Shown: positions 25,753-38,692 of the stretch, one piece after another | Layout of the letters: each line of letters begins with the position of its first letter | Numbering within the stretch: position 1 is the first letter of the stretch | Assembly: GCA_013399115.1 (NCBI GenBank) | Contig: VXAA01006433.1 | Span: 2,291,309-2,355,308, forward strand | DNA length: 64,000 nt | Direction: 5' to 3' | From: Anseranas semipalmata | Taxonomy: Eukaryota > Chordata > Aves > Anseriformes > Anseranatidae | Program-made: the position numbers and the translations under genes | The notes under the pieces: model-generated | What the model was told of the DNA's origin: nothing | Databases searched by the model: none | What the model saw: only the letters and a program-made list of their open reading frames with translations

Positions 25753-27624
25753 CAAATTAGCATTATTTGTGTTTAGCCTTCATTAGCAAGGTTTAGATTA
25801 AGCAGTCGGTTACAGTAAACCCTACACAAAAAGGGATGTGCTTTGTTTTTAATGCCACACTGTAGAAATCTTCTAAGCTTCTCTACAGAGGGGCATAAAG
25901 GCTATATATTTATAGAGATCCATGAACCGTATTAGAAAAGAAAAAATACAATTCTTTTCTGTATCGATTTAGTTTATGTGAATAAGACAAATTTATTAAC
26001 AGGAAAGAAAATGATGCTGCCAATAAGGGAGCATCACTGTGTTTTCACCATGATGGAAATGAGCTGTTGACTCCCTTGAAGGTAGAAAGGCCTTGCAGAG
26101 AGATCTTGACAAATTAGAGGGCTGGACAATCATGAACCATATTAAATTTAACAAGAGCAAGATTCTATGAAAAGTTGAAGGGTTTTGCATCTGGCTTATT
26201 TTCTTCAGAACACACATATTGCAAAGCTCACCACCCTTGACGTGTCCCCAGAGTCTGCGCTTAGTGCCTCTCTCATTCAAAGAGGACCTTAGGACCCCCA
26301 TCCTTTACCGCGGTGCCTGGTCACCCCAGCAGAGCTGGTCTTATTTTCCTGCCCTTCCTGTATGTTGCAGAGAAGAAGCTGAGAGAAGACACCAGAAACA
26401 CAGACATGTAATTACCACAAAGCACAGACACGAAAGACCTGTATGACTTTTTGAGAATGATGCACACAATTTATTTGGTGCCTGATCTTGTTGGCCTTGG
26501 ACAGTTCTCCTGGCCACAGGGAGGGGGCAGATCCTCTCCAGACAGATCTGGTGTCCCAGAGGTGGCTGGTGGGCTCTCAGAAAGGTTTCTAGGTTACCTG
26601 AGATTTCTCTAATACCCTGAAAAGTCCTTCTACACTGTGTCCTTCTAGCAATGGCATTGCTGTTCACATCAGTCTGTGAATATGTCCTGTTATCCAGGAT
26701 GTTCTTGCCCATGCCTTCTACTTGCCCTCTGTGCTTTTTAGCCTGAACTAATGTAAATCTACATTCTCCAAAACTTCAAGGCCCATTTCCTTCAATCTTT
26801 CTTTTAGGAGCATTAACTCCTAAACGGTGTGGGATAGACAGAGTTTCCTTACTGACACACAGCTCTCTTCTCCAATTCACAGCTCTCTTTCAACTCTGGA
26901 TAAAACTCACAGCGTGAGCTGCTCTTCCCTTAACTGAGGGTCAGATTTTTGCATCATGCCCTTGCACATCAGGAACAAAAAAAAGTCATCAGACACCTCT
27001 GAATGCAACGCCTGGCTGCTGGGGGTCTGGGGACCTTGTCAAAGTCTGCCACAGCCATTTCATTGTCTTGTCAGCGTATGGGAATGCATCAGCAAGCAGA
27101 GTTGATGCACCAGTAGGATGAGTAAACCCAGCACCAAAGCAGAGCAATGACATGGGAATCTCTGATTGCTTTCCATGATCTAAAGAAATAAGTATAGAAA
27201 AAAAATAAACAAAAATTTGCTTAAAAATGGAAGAAGATATTATTGAAACCTCTCTATAGAGACTATTAGAGCACCAAGGGACTACACTCTGAATTCATAA
27301 GCAGCCCACAGTGTACTGCCCGAGACTGACTCCTTTCAGCATCCACTGCAACTACATGCATGTGCTGAAAAGTGAAAAAGCAACATTATGTTTTTTTCCT
27401 TTGGGGGAAAACTCTGAAAGCACTTTTCCTTCTTTAATATACTAAGAGGTGTAAAGGATTTCTTGCTACCTTCAGATGTCAGTGTCAGATTAGGATGTGA
27501 TGACAGCGGACATAAGGTATTGCTGGACAGTAAAATGCCTGTGGCTGCAAGCAAGCCTGTCCTCATTAATTTTATCTCAGCCCCATCTCCCTGATTTGTC
27601 ACTGGCTCTGAATGCTTCAATCCG

Positions 27625-27825
27625 TTCTCTCCATAAAAATGTCTAGCTGTCTCTTAAATTCATTTATGCCATTGCCTTTTATGACCTTACTTGATAACTT
27701 ACTCTGTGTTTTCCATCCTAAGTAAAAAGCCCTGCCAGAGTGAATTCCCTGATTGATCTTAATTTCCTAATTTTGAGGTTGTGTGGCTGTCCTAGTTAAA
27801 CAATTCCTCACCAATGTGAGTACTA
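27625..27825 (-). mobile_element. Ancient CR1/L3-like LINE fragment (3' ORF2 part)
   Basis: Read on the minus strand, this matches the general pattern of old sauropsid CR1/L3-like LINEs near the end of ORF2. On the plus strand the recognisable landmarks are 'cctaagtaaaaagccctgcc', 'gattgatcttaatttcctaa' and 'gttgtgtggctgtcct', ending around 'ctcaccaatgtgagt'. It is strongly diverged with no open frame, so it is old. It is probably the same insertion as the fragment at 28450-28685, which continues in the expected order, with about 600 bp of unassigned sequence between. The family assignment is from memory of the consensus. Confidence 0.6.
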
Positions 27826-28449
27826 TATATATGGTTGTTTATTTTGACTCACTACCTAAAAAGATTTCTTGTTTGTTTTATCTTAAACGGCAGTTTATTT
27901 ACTAACATATCTGTGGGCAACCTCTTTCACATTTTCATTCTAGATGTAAGTTTGAAAAATTTTCTAAAAATCTTTCTTTTACATTATACAAACATATACT
28001 GCACCTACAGCAGGTATCCATCACCAGGGCTGGGCATCGGCCTTATAAACACAGCCCTGAGCTGAGTAGCTAGCTTTGGCAATAGTTTCTCCCCAACACT
28101 CCAGTCTTTTCCTATTTTCTATGGATGGTATGCTTTAAACCATCCTCCTCCACTACTTAAGTCATCAACAGTCTTGATAATTTTCACCCTGCTCAGTATA
28201 TCAATAAACTTTCAGAAACAGTAATAAGAATACTGAGTTCACATGTACACCTCTACATCAGCTTTTTCACCTCTTCATACATCAGCTTTGGTTATTTGTA
28301 AAATATTTTATATGCAATTTCTACTTTGAGACTTTGCACTCCAGTCTACTCAAAAGGCATTATTAAGACTTTCCCTGTTTCATTTCTGTGAAGATTTCAT
28401 TGTCCGTCATGGTCAATATATCTTCCCTTAATTTTCACAGGGTCCAGCC
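27826..28449. other. Unassigned sequence between two LINE fragments
   Basis: About 620 bp that I cannot match to the LINE on either side. It may be an insertion into the element, or the two fragments may be independent. No open frame of note beyond a 76-codon stretch at 27835-28065. Confidence 0.5.
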
Positions 28450-28685
28450 AGGTAGGTCATGACCAGATTCTTCTATAATCTTTTTATATATTTAGAGACT
28501 GTAATGAGATCATCATCCAGTCTGCTTTTTCTTTCAGGCTAAATATGCTATACTTTTTGAGTCTGTTTCTCATGTAACCACTCTATGGCATAAATTTAAC
28601 TCCTTACCTTTCCTGCGCTGTTCTGAAAACTGGCTGAAGTGTCAAAGCTGAAGGCGGTATTATAATCTTTGTACTTTTGAGTTAA
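28450..28685 (-). mobile_element. Ancient CR1/L3-like LINE fragment (ORF2 part)
   Basis: Plus-strand landmarks are the reverse complement of the familiar LINE stretch around the 'ggagaggtgatctcattacagtctttaaatat' region. The window shows 'tctttttatatatttagaga', 'ctgtaatgagatcatcatcc', 'ctttttctttcaggctaaat' and 'ttctgaaaactggctgaag'. It is the same orientation as 27625-27825 and in the expected order along one minus-strand element. It is highly diverged and immobile. Confidence 0.65.
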
Positions 28686-28689
28686 TAGA

Positions 28690-31600
28690 TGATTTAAAAA
28701 ATACAGCAGGTCCAGCTAAGGTACAGTTCTTACGCCTTTTTGAGCAGAGAGGTCTGCTTCCAGGGCACTGCTGAGTGCTCTGGAAGCTAATTCCTATGCA
28801 TTAGCTATTTCTGCTGCTTATACTGGGGCCTGAATGGTTATCCTTACTAGTACCTTGGGATCCTACCAGCATCCAGCGCACCAGATAGAAGAAAGGATAA
28901 GGGTTCAAGGCATTCTTGCTCCCTTATCGTAAACCATGCAGCCCACAGAGCCTTGTTGGGAAATGGAATAAATCCTCAGCAAAACATCCCAAGGTCTGGC
29001 CTGGCACCTGCAGAGTGCTCTCTTAGAAAGGGATTTTTGTGTTATAGACTTACTAGTGAGAGAGGACTGTGAAATACTAAACCGTGGACTGGGCTACAGC
29101 ATTAAAGTAAAGAAAAAAATAGCAATATGAATTCCTATGTCCCTGCGTTCTGTGGAAAGCACAAGTAGAGAAACCAGAGGAAATGCTGCCTTATTTTTCA
29201 GTACTGTCTACTGTCTCATGGGGCTGGCATGGCTTATATTAAGGAACGGTAATCATTTGTTCTACTTGCAAGGAAGGAAAAAAATAATCTTGGGGTCATT
29301 TACCATGGTTGTATAAATAAGATTTTTATGTTGATTTTGGGGATAGATGTTATGGGACTTGTCAGACACATAAAAGCATGCTAAGTAGCTAAGCCAGGCA
29401 GTAGCACCATAGACAAGGTCACACAAGTACAAGAAAGATAGTGGGTAATGCCTGTATTGCTATCATTTGCTGCAAGGCTAGCACAACAGACATGCACCGT
29501 GTAGCACTTTAAAATATTTGTTTCTAGCTGTAATTTCATGTAAGAGCTGCAGCTGCTTTACTTGGCTGCTGTATGTCCTTCTTTCATGTTTGTATAAAAA
29601 TGTAAAAAGTTCTCAGCAGAAAAAGATCATCTAATAGATAAAGCACCACAGGCAATTTTTTGAATACTGGCAGAGTGGAACTAGCCAAAGGTGATAGTTA
29701 TCAGAAAAAAAAAATGCTTCCATTGGCTTGATTTGCTCAAAACTGGCTGATCATACTAGCGTAGAGCTTCACTTTCTCGCATCCACCAAAGCATACCTAA
29801 GATCTATTCTTGGAATTGCATCCAAATGCTATTCATTAACAGTTTTACTATGCGTATTTATTTTGGACTGCAAATGATAATGTGTGAACAACAAAAAGGA
29901 TAATGTCATTACGGAAGCGCAAGTGACATCTCTGTAGTTATGAGCAGGTCTATGTTTACATTTAAAGCCATACAACATTTTCTGCTCCAAAGATTTGACT
30001 GCAGTAACTGAAATGCTTGTTAAAATGTCAGACAAAAAAAAAAAAAATGTTTTAGGAAGTTTAAATCTGGATAAAATATATTTCTATAGTAATTAACAGA
30101 ACACCATGTAATCATCATCTTATGCTGTGTGTTTAATACAGGTCTCCCACACCCTAAAAAATAGCTAGGGCAGAGATGATCTTAAAGCCTTATCCATCTC
30201 TGCTCCAGAAGTCAAAACCATGATAGATATAATCTAAGCAGCCCACCCTGGAGATGGCAGCACTGACCAGATTTCCTGAGATTACGTGTGTTTTGACACC
30301 ACCACTTCATACACTATACTTGGTCACAACTTTGGCACAAACCCTGATGCCAGGATTTGTATGAACAAGTATGGAAACCCCTCAGGACTCCTTTTGCAGC
30401 ACTTGCAATAGCATAGCAATGAGCTCCATGGTTTTAGTTACTCGTAACTTCATGAAGAATGATGTGATTATTGAAGGAAATAAACGGAAAAGAAGATCTA
30501 AAATGGCTCTGAGAATAATGTGAGAGTATGAAGAGACAGGAAAATGTTAGTATCTCCTAAGATGTGTCTGAAACCCGTTCTGAAGAAAAGAAAGGCAACC
30601 AAAAAAATTACAATGCAGTTTTACATATCTATGTGAAAGAGCAGGCTCCATGTGTATTTGTTATACATTAGAAAAATATGTGTGCCCTCTGCATGCACAG
30701 GTGGCCTCAGTAATACAGCAGGTGCCATGCTATCCTGCCTTGAGACAGAGCTGGTTGCTGTCACCAAGCCTTGAGCACTGACCGCACAAACAAACAAGGA
30801 GACTATGTCAGTACCAGCCACATTTGGGATTTTTTTTTTTGACAGAATGAATTGTCATCAGTGGAGAATAATTTATCATAGCCGAGCCCTTTTTGGTAGG
30901 AAATATTGGCTGAGCAAATCCTTTTGTCAGGAAATACCTTTTAGCTGCAGGTTCTGTTCAGGATGAAAAATGTCCACCCTGAAGTAACCAGCAAACTGAT
31001 ACCCAGGACAGTCAATGGGGATATGCAAGGAAAGGTCACTTTTCTGATGAGTACACCTTTATTTCTTCAAATTAGTATGGCTCAAACAAAAAAAGACTAA
31101 AAGTCCTCTCTCTGCAGCGGTCCATGACTCCATGGTTAGGGCTTGCTCTTGGAAGATGGAGGAATGACAGTGCAAGGACATGAGTGTTTGTTCTGGGCTG
31201 CCAAACACCAGACCTCAGCTTTTCCAAGGAAAATAATTTAAATATCAGTATCAACCAGTATGGACAAATTATTCTAATGAGAGAAAATATTCTTCTCAGG
31301 AAGGAAACACCTGCTCCTTTTTTGCTCTCTTTAAATAAGGGCCATCCAACTTTGCATTGCAACCTTTCAGTAGAACTGGCTTAGCCCTAGTTTGGAAGCA
31401 CATGAAGAGTCAGGGGAAATTGGATATATAGAAATGGTCAGATGTGTCTGAGTTTTCAGAGTTTTTTGTAGTTTGGTTGGACTTGAACAGGCAAAGAAGA
31501 TCTCAGGATCCACTGAATCTGTCAGCTTATGTTTTGATGTCTTGCACCGTTTACACGTGCAGACTTTCCCCATTCTAAATTTATTCCATGGTATTCTTAA

Positions 31601-32552
31601 AAAAGAAAAAGAAAAAAAAAAGCATCAGGTTTCTTTCTTCCTTCCTTCCTTCCTTCCCTCTTTTCTTTCTTTCTTTCTTTCTTTGCTTATTTGTATGAGC
31701 AGAAACTAAGTGAAAGAGCTAATCGCGAACACCTCAATCTTGGTGACAACTGGGCAAGAAATAGTTTTCTGGTCTCACTAGATTTTTGATGTTTGAGTGT
31801 TCGTTGCTGCCAGGTGAGGATGAGGAGCCAAGGTCTTGCCCCCTGTTGCATGAGGGCTGTGAGGCTGAGGGAGTTATCATGGGTCCAGTCAAAGATTTTA
31901 TTTTTCTCAAGTTCATTTCAGTTTTGATCATCTAATGTTTACACTTCACTAAGGGATAACAAAGTATCAAAACAAAACTCATTTCCAGCCTTCAGAAAAC
32001 ATCTAAATGGGTTTAGAAAAGGTTGCAAGGGGACTCTTCAATAATGTGCAAGTCTTCCTCTCTGAAGAGTTTTACATCAATATCTTTGTGAAAATGAATG
32101 TTTTCGTGATTTCAACAAGTAGATATTTCTCATAACTGTCAAAGTTCTTGCTTAGTTCAGAATATTGCACAGACCCCAACTCCCAGAAACCCCCTCAATT
32201 TGTTTAGGCTTTTTGAACCCACCTAAAACAAAGATATAATTTTCTATTCCATTTTCTGGAATAGTATCTGCAGGGAGAGAGACCCACAAAAAAATTATAA
32301 TAGTTTAACATTCACTGGACTTTTACCTCAAAGCCCCAACAGAAGAAACAATAGTTTCTACTCAGGTTCTCCAAACCCATAGACTTAACTACTGGGGATC
32401 CGGACGAGAGACAGAGATATTTCCTTGTCTCACACTGATGGTGGGCACAGGCAGAAATCTCACATGTATTTCAGAATCGTGCTCTTAAATCCATGAACCT
32501 TTTTGGAAAGCTGAATATGTCATCTGAGCTCCACCAACAGAAGTAGCCATCT
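28690..32552. other. Unique non-coding stretch
   Basis: No supported gene. It holds an A run (30033-30046), a short T run at about 30829-30840, and a compound A-rich / (TTCC)n / (TTTC)n microsatellite at 31599-31684. Open frames stay below 100 codons and have no domain. Confidence 0.6.
31599..31684. repeat. Compound microsatellite: A-rich, (TTCC)n, (TTTC)n
   Basis: An AAAAG-type A-rich stretch (31599-31621) is followed by (TTCC)n at about 31637-31660 and (TTTC)n at 31661-31684. The switch from purine-rich to pyrimidine-rich on the same strand gives limited self-complementarity between AAAAG and CTTTT words. Confidence 0.93.
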
Positions 32553-32555
32553 GGG

Positions 32556-32661
32556 CATTGTCCTGGGCATCCTGCTCCAGGTGGCCCTGCTTGAGCAAGG
32601 GGGTTGGACCAGGTCACCGCCAGAAGTCCCTTCCAACCTCAGCCATTCTGTGATTCTGTGA
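32556..32661 (+). mobile_element. CR1 LINE, 3' tail fragment
   Basis: About 105 bp of the CR1 3' end in plus orientation. Landmarks in order are 'ggtggccctgcttgagca', 'gggttggaccaggtca', 'gtcccttccaacctcagcc' and the terminal tail repeats ATTCTG-TGATTCTG-TGAG at 32646-32661. It belongs to the CR1 subtype with the 'cctgctcyaggtggccctgc' 3' UTR, which differs from the copy at 8.2 kb. It is extremely 5'-truncated, with no coding part. Confidence 0.95.
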
Positions 32662-34151
32662 GAACAACTTGCGCATGAGCCAGTTGTTTCCTCATTTCAC
32701 TCCCAGTGTACTCCTAAGGAGCCTGGTAGGTAATTGAAATCTTGCTTTATTACCACCCCTCTATGTATGGATTAATGCATTCACTGCAGCCTGTTAGTAA
32801 GGCGCCAAGCACTCCCCCACTCAAGTAATAGACTATAATATCCCTGACATTCAGGAGGAAACAACAGAATACAATTAAGAACAGAATACGTAATATTCGC
32901 TGAAATGAAACAGATTTCCAATCAATTAAACAGACTCTTCTTCCAATAGCACCAGACAAATAATAAATTTACAAAACTAATCGGTTCAACATAAGCTGAG
33001 CTAATGAGTGTCATTTGGGTCACATCCTCAAATTGCAAATAAATGTTATCATTTATCAACCTAACACATTACTCAATAAATCTTCTGCACCACTGTTCAT
33101 AGTTATCAGCAGTGTCATTTAATATTCCTTTCTGATTTAGAAAACTATTTCCTCTGGTGCCTGACCCCTTGTAATGGAAAACTACTGAAAACAGACAGTA
33201 GCTAATTCAAGAATTGTATAATTTAGAGCTAAACAGAGCTGGGGACAGTGTTGAAATGCTCTAATAACCATTTTTCAGTCTCCTCCCAGGTTGGAAATAT
33301 TAGAAGCTTTTGAGATAAAAGTTTCTTTTAAGGAAATGCAGACTGTATAAAATGCAGTAAGAGCTTTTACAGTATGTAATATCATGGAAATGATTACGGT
33401 CTGTCCAGACAAAGAGATCTATTTTGTCATTTATGCAACGGAGAACACTCCCAGATGCAGACACAAAACCGCTCCACCTCAGCCATTTGACATGTTGCAC
33501 GCTATCTTGCATGCTTGTAGACCAGTGATTTTGGTGATTTCAGCATTTCACAATCTCTGCCAGGAAGGGAATGAGAAAGGGGGGAGCTTCCAAACACCAC
33601 CCTTTCACAGCCTCCCTCCACCCCAGACAAGCAGATAGGAAACAGGTCTAGCTGCCCCACAGGTGATACCTGGTGGGTCCTTTCTTTTGTCCCGGTCTGC
33701 TTCCCCAGAAACTGCATCCTTCAGAACTCCCTGCAGACCTTTCTGCCTAGCACAGACAGAGACCTTTCTCTGACACTTATCCATCCTAGAATTGAATTAC
33801 CCAGATTCATCTTTTTCATCACAGACAGATAAGAGCATAGGCGTAGAGCCACTGGGACACATTTAAGTGGCACATCTTGTGACCGACCTTCTTAAGTGTG
33901 CTTGTTTCTCTGTCTCAAGAGCACGTTTATGGTGACTATCAAACACTAAAGAAGTTATGAACTGCAGTGTCCTCTTTCTGCACTTGCTTTACTACACACT
34001 GTGCAGCTGTATACAATATATAGGTATAGGACCACATTTTTCCAGAAGGGCCTGTACCTGCAGCGCTCTGAGTATTAAAAGGTCAAAAACTGACAACAAC
34101 CACAGCTGAGCCAGGCGCACCAGTGGCTGGCTATGTTCATATGTGGATCTA

Positions 34152-34466
34152 ACTCGCTTCTTGTTTTTAATACCCTTTTCCTAGCTCCTTACACTCACTG
34201 CTATTTTTCCGGTCTCCTGCCCCAATTCCGCTCTGAGTAGTGCCCTTTCATTGATCCAGGTCCCCCCTTTACCAGTATCATCACTCCCATCCCTTCTTCT
34301 TTATGGCTCCTAATATTCTCGTCAGCTTTCTTATTATTACTTTTACCTCAGATCCCATCCATTTCCTATGACCTCACTCAGTCCCCCTCCTTCATTTCCT
34401 TCCTTTTAACTCATCTCAGTCCTTACCCTTCATCATTTGAGTCACACAAGTTTTCTCACCCCTTAC
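34152..34466. repeat. Pyrimidine-rich block
   Basis: About 315 bp dominated by C and T on the plus strand (CCTT, CTCC, TTCC words) without a regular period. It is followed on the minus-strand side by an open, leucine-rich stretch. It could be a decayed CT microsatellite or, read on the minus strand, a purine-rich intron start. Confidence 0.7.
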
Positions 34467-34671
34467 CTGCTGCCAGCACCAGCAATGCTAACAGCAAAGG
34501 CAAGACAAGCTTTTTGTTGTTAGTTTGAGGCTTGTTGTGATAGAAACCCCAAACTGAAAAGATGTGACTGCTCCAGCACTTGGAGACCCACCACGTGCAG
34601 GCTGAGTCACTCTTCAGTAGGAGTGGTGGGAGTGTGGACCATAAAGCACCAAATGCAAAGCTCTGCAACAT
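34467..34671 (-). other. Candidate minus-strand exon with leucine-rich open stretch
   Basis: The minus-strand frame is open from an ATG at 34671 and ends with a hydrophobic run 'KLVLPLLLALLVLAAG' that resembles a signal peptide core or membrane segment. The hydrophobic run is followed at once by GCAG|GTAAGG, a near-consensus splice donor with the junction between 34467 and 34466. No ATG sits close upstream of the hydrophobic core, the rest of the frame has no recognised domain, and no promoter is evident. The coincidence is suggestive but may be chance. Confidence 0.2.
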
Positions 34672-37600
34672 ATCTCTGCCGAGCAGTGGGGAGCCAAGGT
34701 TTGCAAAGATTTTCCCTTTGGGGAAGGTTTTATTACTAAGTCAGCTAAAGGCACCTCTTTGATACAAGATAGCTCTGTTGCCAAATAACGTTCTCATAGC
34801 TATGGCTGGGGATGAAATACAAAATAGTGTGGCTTAAATTATGTAGCCAAAAGCAAACGTAAGTGTAGAGAAAGTTATAAGCAACTGAAAATTAGAGGTT
34901 GATTATGGGAAGAGTTGGGCAACCTTAACTGAAACATACCATATTTCTCATTATAGATATGGCTCCCATACCACATATAAAGAAGTCTAGATCTAAGAAA
35001 ATACTCCAGCATATGCTGTTTTACAGTCCTCATGAACTGGCCTGAAGATATTAAGCTTTATCTTAACTGATTTCATGAAGAATGTCTGTAAATAGGTAGA
35101 TCTGCCACTTCTGGATTTCCATATCAACAAAACTCAGATAAACATGCCAACATTTGAACTGTAATTTTGATCTTACTGCCTTCAGTGAGAGTCCTGAATG
35201 CTTAATGATGGTAGAATTTCCAAACTGGTATCTGCTGTGCAGATCTGAGAGGGAACTTTACACTTGACTGTCACACTTATGGTACATTTTCATGTTTGTT
35301 TATATAATTTAATAAACAGAGAAGTACTATAGATGGAATCTAGCAATGCGTAAATATCTCAGAAATAATATGCATAACATTTATAGCACAGGATAGTCAT
35401 AACACATCAACAACTATTAAAAACACATTTGCTTGAATTTTAGGGTTGCACTTCACACTGTTAAATGTCTTAGATATGTTTAGCCAGCCATTTCTAATGT
35501 AACATGCAACATTAAAGTTAAAGTAAATGCATTTGCAGTGCCTGTTGACCACTTTAACCAGTTTAATAAACCATTCATAATAAGATACATGCACAGAAGT
35601 GTTGGTTAAAGTCGTTGCAGAAGTGTTGGATAAATCAGCATTATTAAAATACTCAGCCCCCCAACTAAAATAAACACCTTTTCTTTGAATGTTAATATGC
35701 TGAAACTCATCTGAGTTATAAAGTCTCTGCACTTTTGGTAAATATTTTGCTTTGTGAGCCTAGTCCGTGTGTATTGTGTGTGCATGTGAATACTTCAGCT
35801 GAATGTTTTCTGGTGGTATTTACATTTCTATATGCACCTCACCTACAAAGATAATGAACAGTTGTTAAGCATCTTGCAGTGCTTTGTCTTTGCTCCAAAT
35901 AATCTCTTTCCTCTTGCACATAAAGAGACTACTGTTTCCGTAACTAGTTGTATCTCAGCATTTAGAACAAGCTTCTGATGTATAACTTGGAAGCACATTT
36001 ATGTAATCAACTCAACTACTTCAGGCAACTTTTAGGTAGTATCACATGTGGTGAATATGCAGGCTATTCCATGACAGTATCTATTTTCAAAAACATAGAG
36101 GCAACAGCTTACAAGCATTCACAATCCAGCCTTCTAGTATTTATTTTACTCTAGTGTATATTTTTACATAGCAGTGGCAAGTAAATTTCCACAGTGATGT
36201 GAACTTTATACAAATCCCCTGCCTGTTTATTCTGTGAAGATATATACTACACCCTTATTCCTTTACTAAACCATTCTTCATTTAATTACCTCTTTGTAGC
36301 ACATATTCATTACACCCATGCACAACCAATTTCCTCTTTGTGCTTTCTGCTCGTTCTTCTCCCATTCAATAGTGCACAGAGCTCCCATCACTCCTTGCAT
36401 ATATCACTGCACAGCTTCTGCAAACCCTGGCTTGCAAGCCAAGGAAGAGCCAGTTTCAGAAAAAAAAAAAAATGCCAACCATTTAACAAGACTTTGAGCA
36501 CTAGTCATCTGGATTTACTCTGCGGGTCTTTAAACTGGTATTGATCATGAGGAACAACTCTGAAATAGTAGGGTTCCGTGCAAATAAATAGGAACAGTAG
36601 AGAGATTTTTTTACCTATGCCTCCAAGTATTGAATGCTCCATTATGAAAGCCACTCTACTTATAATTCCTCTCTTATCCTAACTTCTTTCTGCTGCTTGC
36701 TATTTTCTGTAAAACCTAATAAACAGTTTCTGTGGGGTTTTGCTTTCAAAGATACAGAGTAATGGTTGCAACTTCCCTCGGGTGCCTGCTCACCATGGTT
36801 ACTGCGTCACATTTCTGAGAGCTGCTCATTGACCGAGGCTCAGATCGCAAAGTCGTGGCTGAAGCAGGGAGGCCCTGCCAGGCCAGGAAAGCAGCCTGGG
36901 GGCTCTGGAGGTGCCAGAGCAAATTAGAAGGTGGCATAAGAAGTGACAACCTTCCTTTATGTTTCAAAAAGTTAGGACATCAGAAGCTTTAAAAAAAAAT
37001 AATCTTGGAAAGCCAAGCAAATTAACACAAGGAGGCTATGCAACATGTCTCATCCTATGGTTGGTGGTAGGTATTCTTGCAAAGCCTTTGACCTTCTTGC
37101 CCCAAAATTTCAAAATCTTCATGCTGAGCTCTGCCATTTCTTAATTTTGCCTTTCTTCAGAACTATGCATTAGGTTTAGAAAAGATTTGTCCATAACACT
37201 GAGCAGATATCACAGAGTGGTTAATTTTAAACATTGATTGCTTGCAAATTAGACTGACAAGCATGCATCAATATGTTACTGTTCTGAGACATGACTGAAG
37301 TCTGTTCTTCTCTCACCAGTTTTATGGCTGTAGTAGTCAGACTTGTATGAAGGTACTTTAGATTTATTAAATTATATCAGAGAGCAAGATGTGCCCTGTG
37401 TAGTGTGGTGTCTGTTGACTGGGTTTTCAAGATTAGTAAATATTCTGTAAAGATAAGATTCTGAAAAACACAGCCTAATCAGTGTTCTTTCTTGCCATGG
37501 ATTTTATTGCACACATTAGTTGGCATTAGCAGTCTGTTTTACTGTAGGCTCTGCAGCATTTTGGACATCTTTTGAAACTATTTCAATGAAGTTTTGGTAG

Positions 37601-38682
37601 AGCACTCAGGATGTTAAGCACATGTTCACCATTAGCAATAATGGGAGTCATGCACATACTCCTATCGGGACTACACTTACTAATTACCTCCAAGGTTTTA
37701 TATTCTAAACCAAACACATTAAGTTCAGCATTTTCCAGAATGCAGTTCAGTTTCTTTCGTTCATGCTTCTGTTCTGGTCTCCAGACAGACTGAGTATTCT
37801 GATTGTGTCAGTCTTTGCTGCTAAACTGGATACAAACTTACTCCGATAATTAATCACACTCACTGCTTATTGTGCATCTTTCTTACTACTATGTGAGCAG
37901 ACTTCACACAGCTTGTGGTTCATTATCAGATTGCATGAAAACAGCTGATTACCTTTCCTCTCATATAATTACATTAACAGCAAAGCCAGCTTCCTGTCTC
38001 CATGTATCTTTGACCATGTGAAACATTTCAGGAGAGACTCATCAGGAAAAAAGTGCATTATTTCCCATTATCCAAGTTTCTGTTACCAGTGTCAAGACCT
38101 ATATGTTCCCAGTACTCCCATTCCCATAGAAAGCACAAGTAAGAGAAAGAAATCCCTTCTGCTGTAACCAAAGGCCAATGGAGCTCAATTCTGCTATCAG
38201 TTACACACCTGCCTCTGCCTGGTCATGTCTGTACTCAAGGAAAGAATCTGCCATGACTGTTATATTCACGAAGCATCTTTTTCTTTTAAAGCTGCTATCA
38301 TCTGACTTTTCTCCTTTAAAAAATAATTCATAATCTCTGTTCTTTGGATTAACCTTTTAAGAAGTTCATTCTATTATTTCTAAACAACTGTTTTGAAAGC
38401 TGGCTTATAGTGGTTTGGAAGAAGAAACTACAGCACTGACATGAACCCAGAAACACAGCTCTGTTTAGTCTTTTCACTGACATCAAGGGATTTGCACACA
38501 GTAAAACTTGGCTGAGTGTCCCCATCACTTTGTGCAGGAAGAGTCGTGTTCTGGAAAATGTTGTTCATCCAACCTTGACAGCAGCAGTCCTGAAGAAAAA
38601 CATTCACAGCATACCTTAGCACCTTAGTATTCACAGTGTATCTGGAATGGCTTCCTTCGTACCTCTGACCCCTTTCTCTCCA

Positions 38683-38692
38683 CCCCCCCCAN
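38683..38692. other. C-run with a single ambiguous base
   Basis: A run of eight C and an A precede one N at 38692. It is likely an unresolved homopolymer or collapsed join. Confidence 0.9.

Larger units (their letters stand above)
20165..27620. other. Unique non-coding stretch
   Basis: About 7.4 kb with no supported gene. It contains T runs at 20276-20287, 21313-21327 and 25724-25752. Open frames reach 123 codons (minus strand, 26341-26712) but carry no domain. The stretch 25740-25960 has the look of a conserved non-coding element, by eye only. A TTTATT (minus-strand AATAAA) at 26470-26475 is not tied to a transcript. Confidence 0.6.

Noticed and set aside
26341..26740. 123-codon minus-strand frame with AATAAA (plus-strand TTTATT at 26470-26475), considered as an LTR or transcript end
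   Set aside because: No LTR termini, primer-binding site or second copy was visible, and a lone AATAAA is expected by chance in AT-rich DNA.
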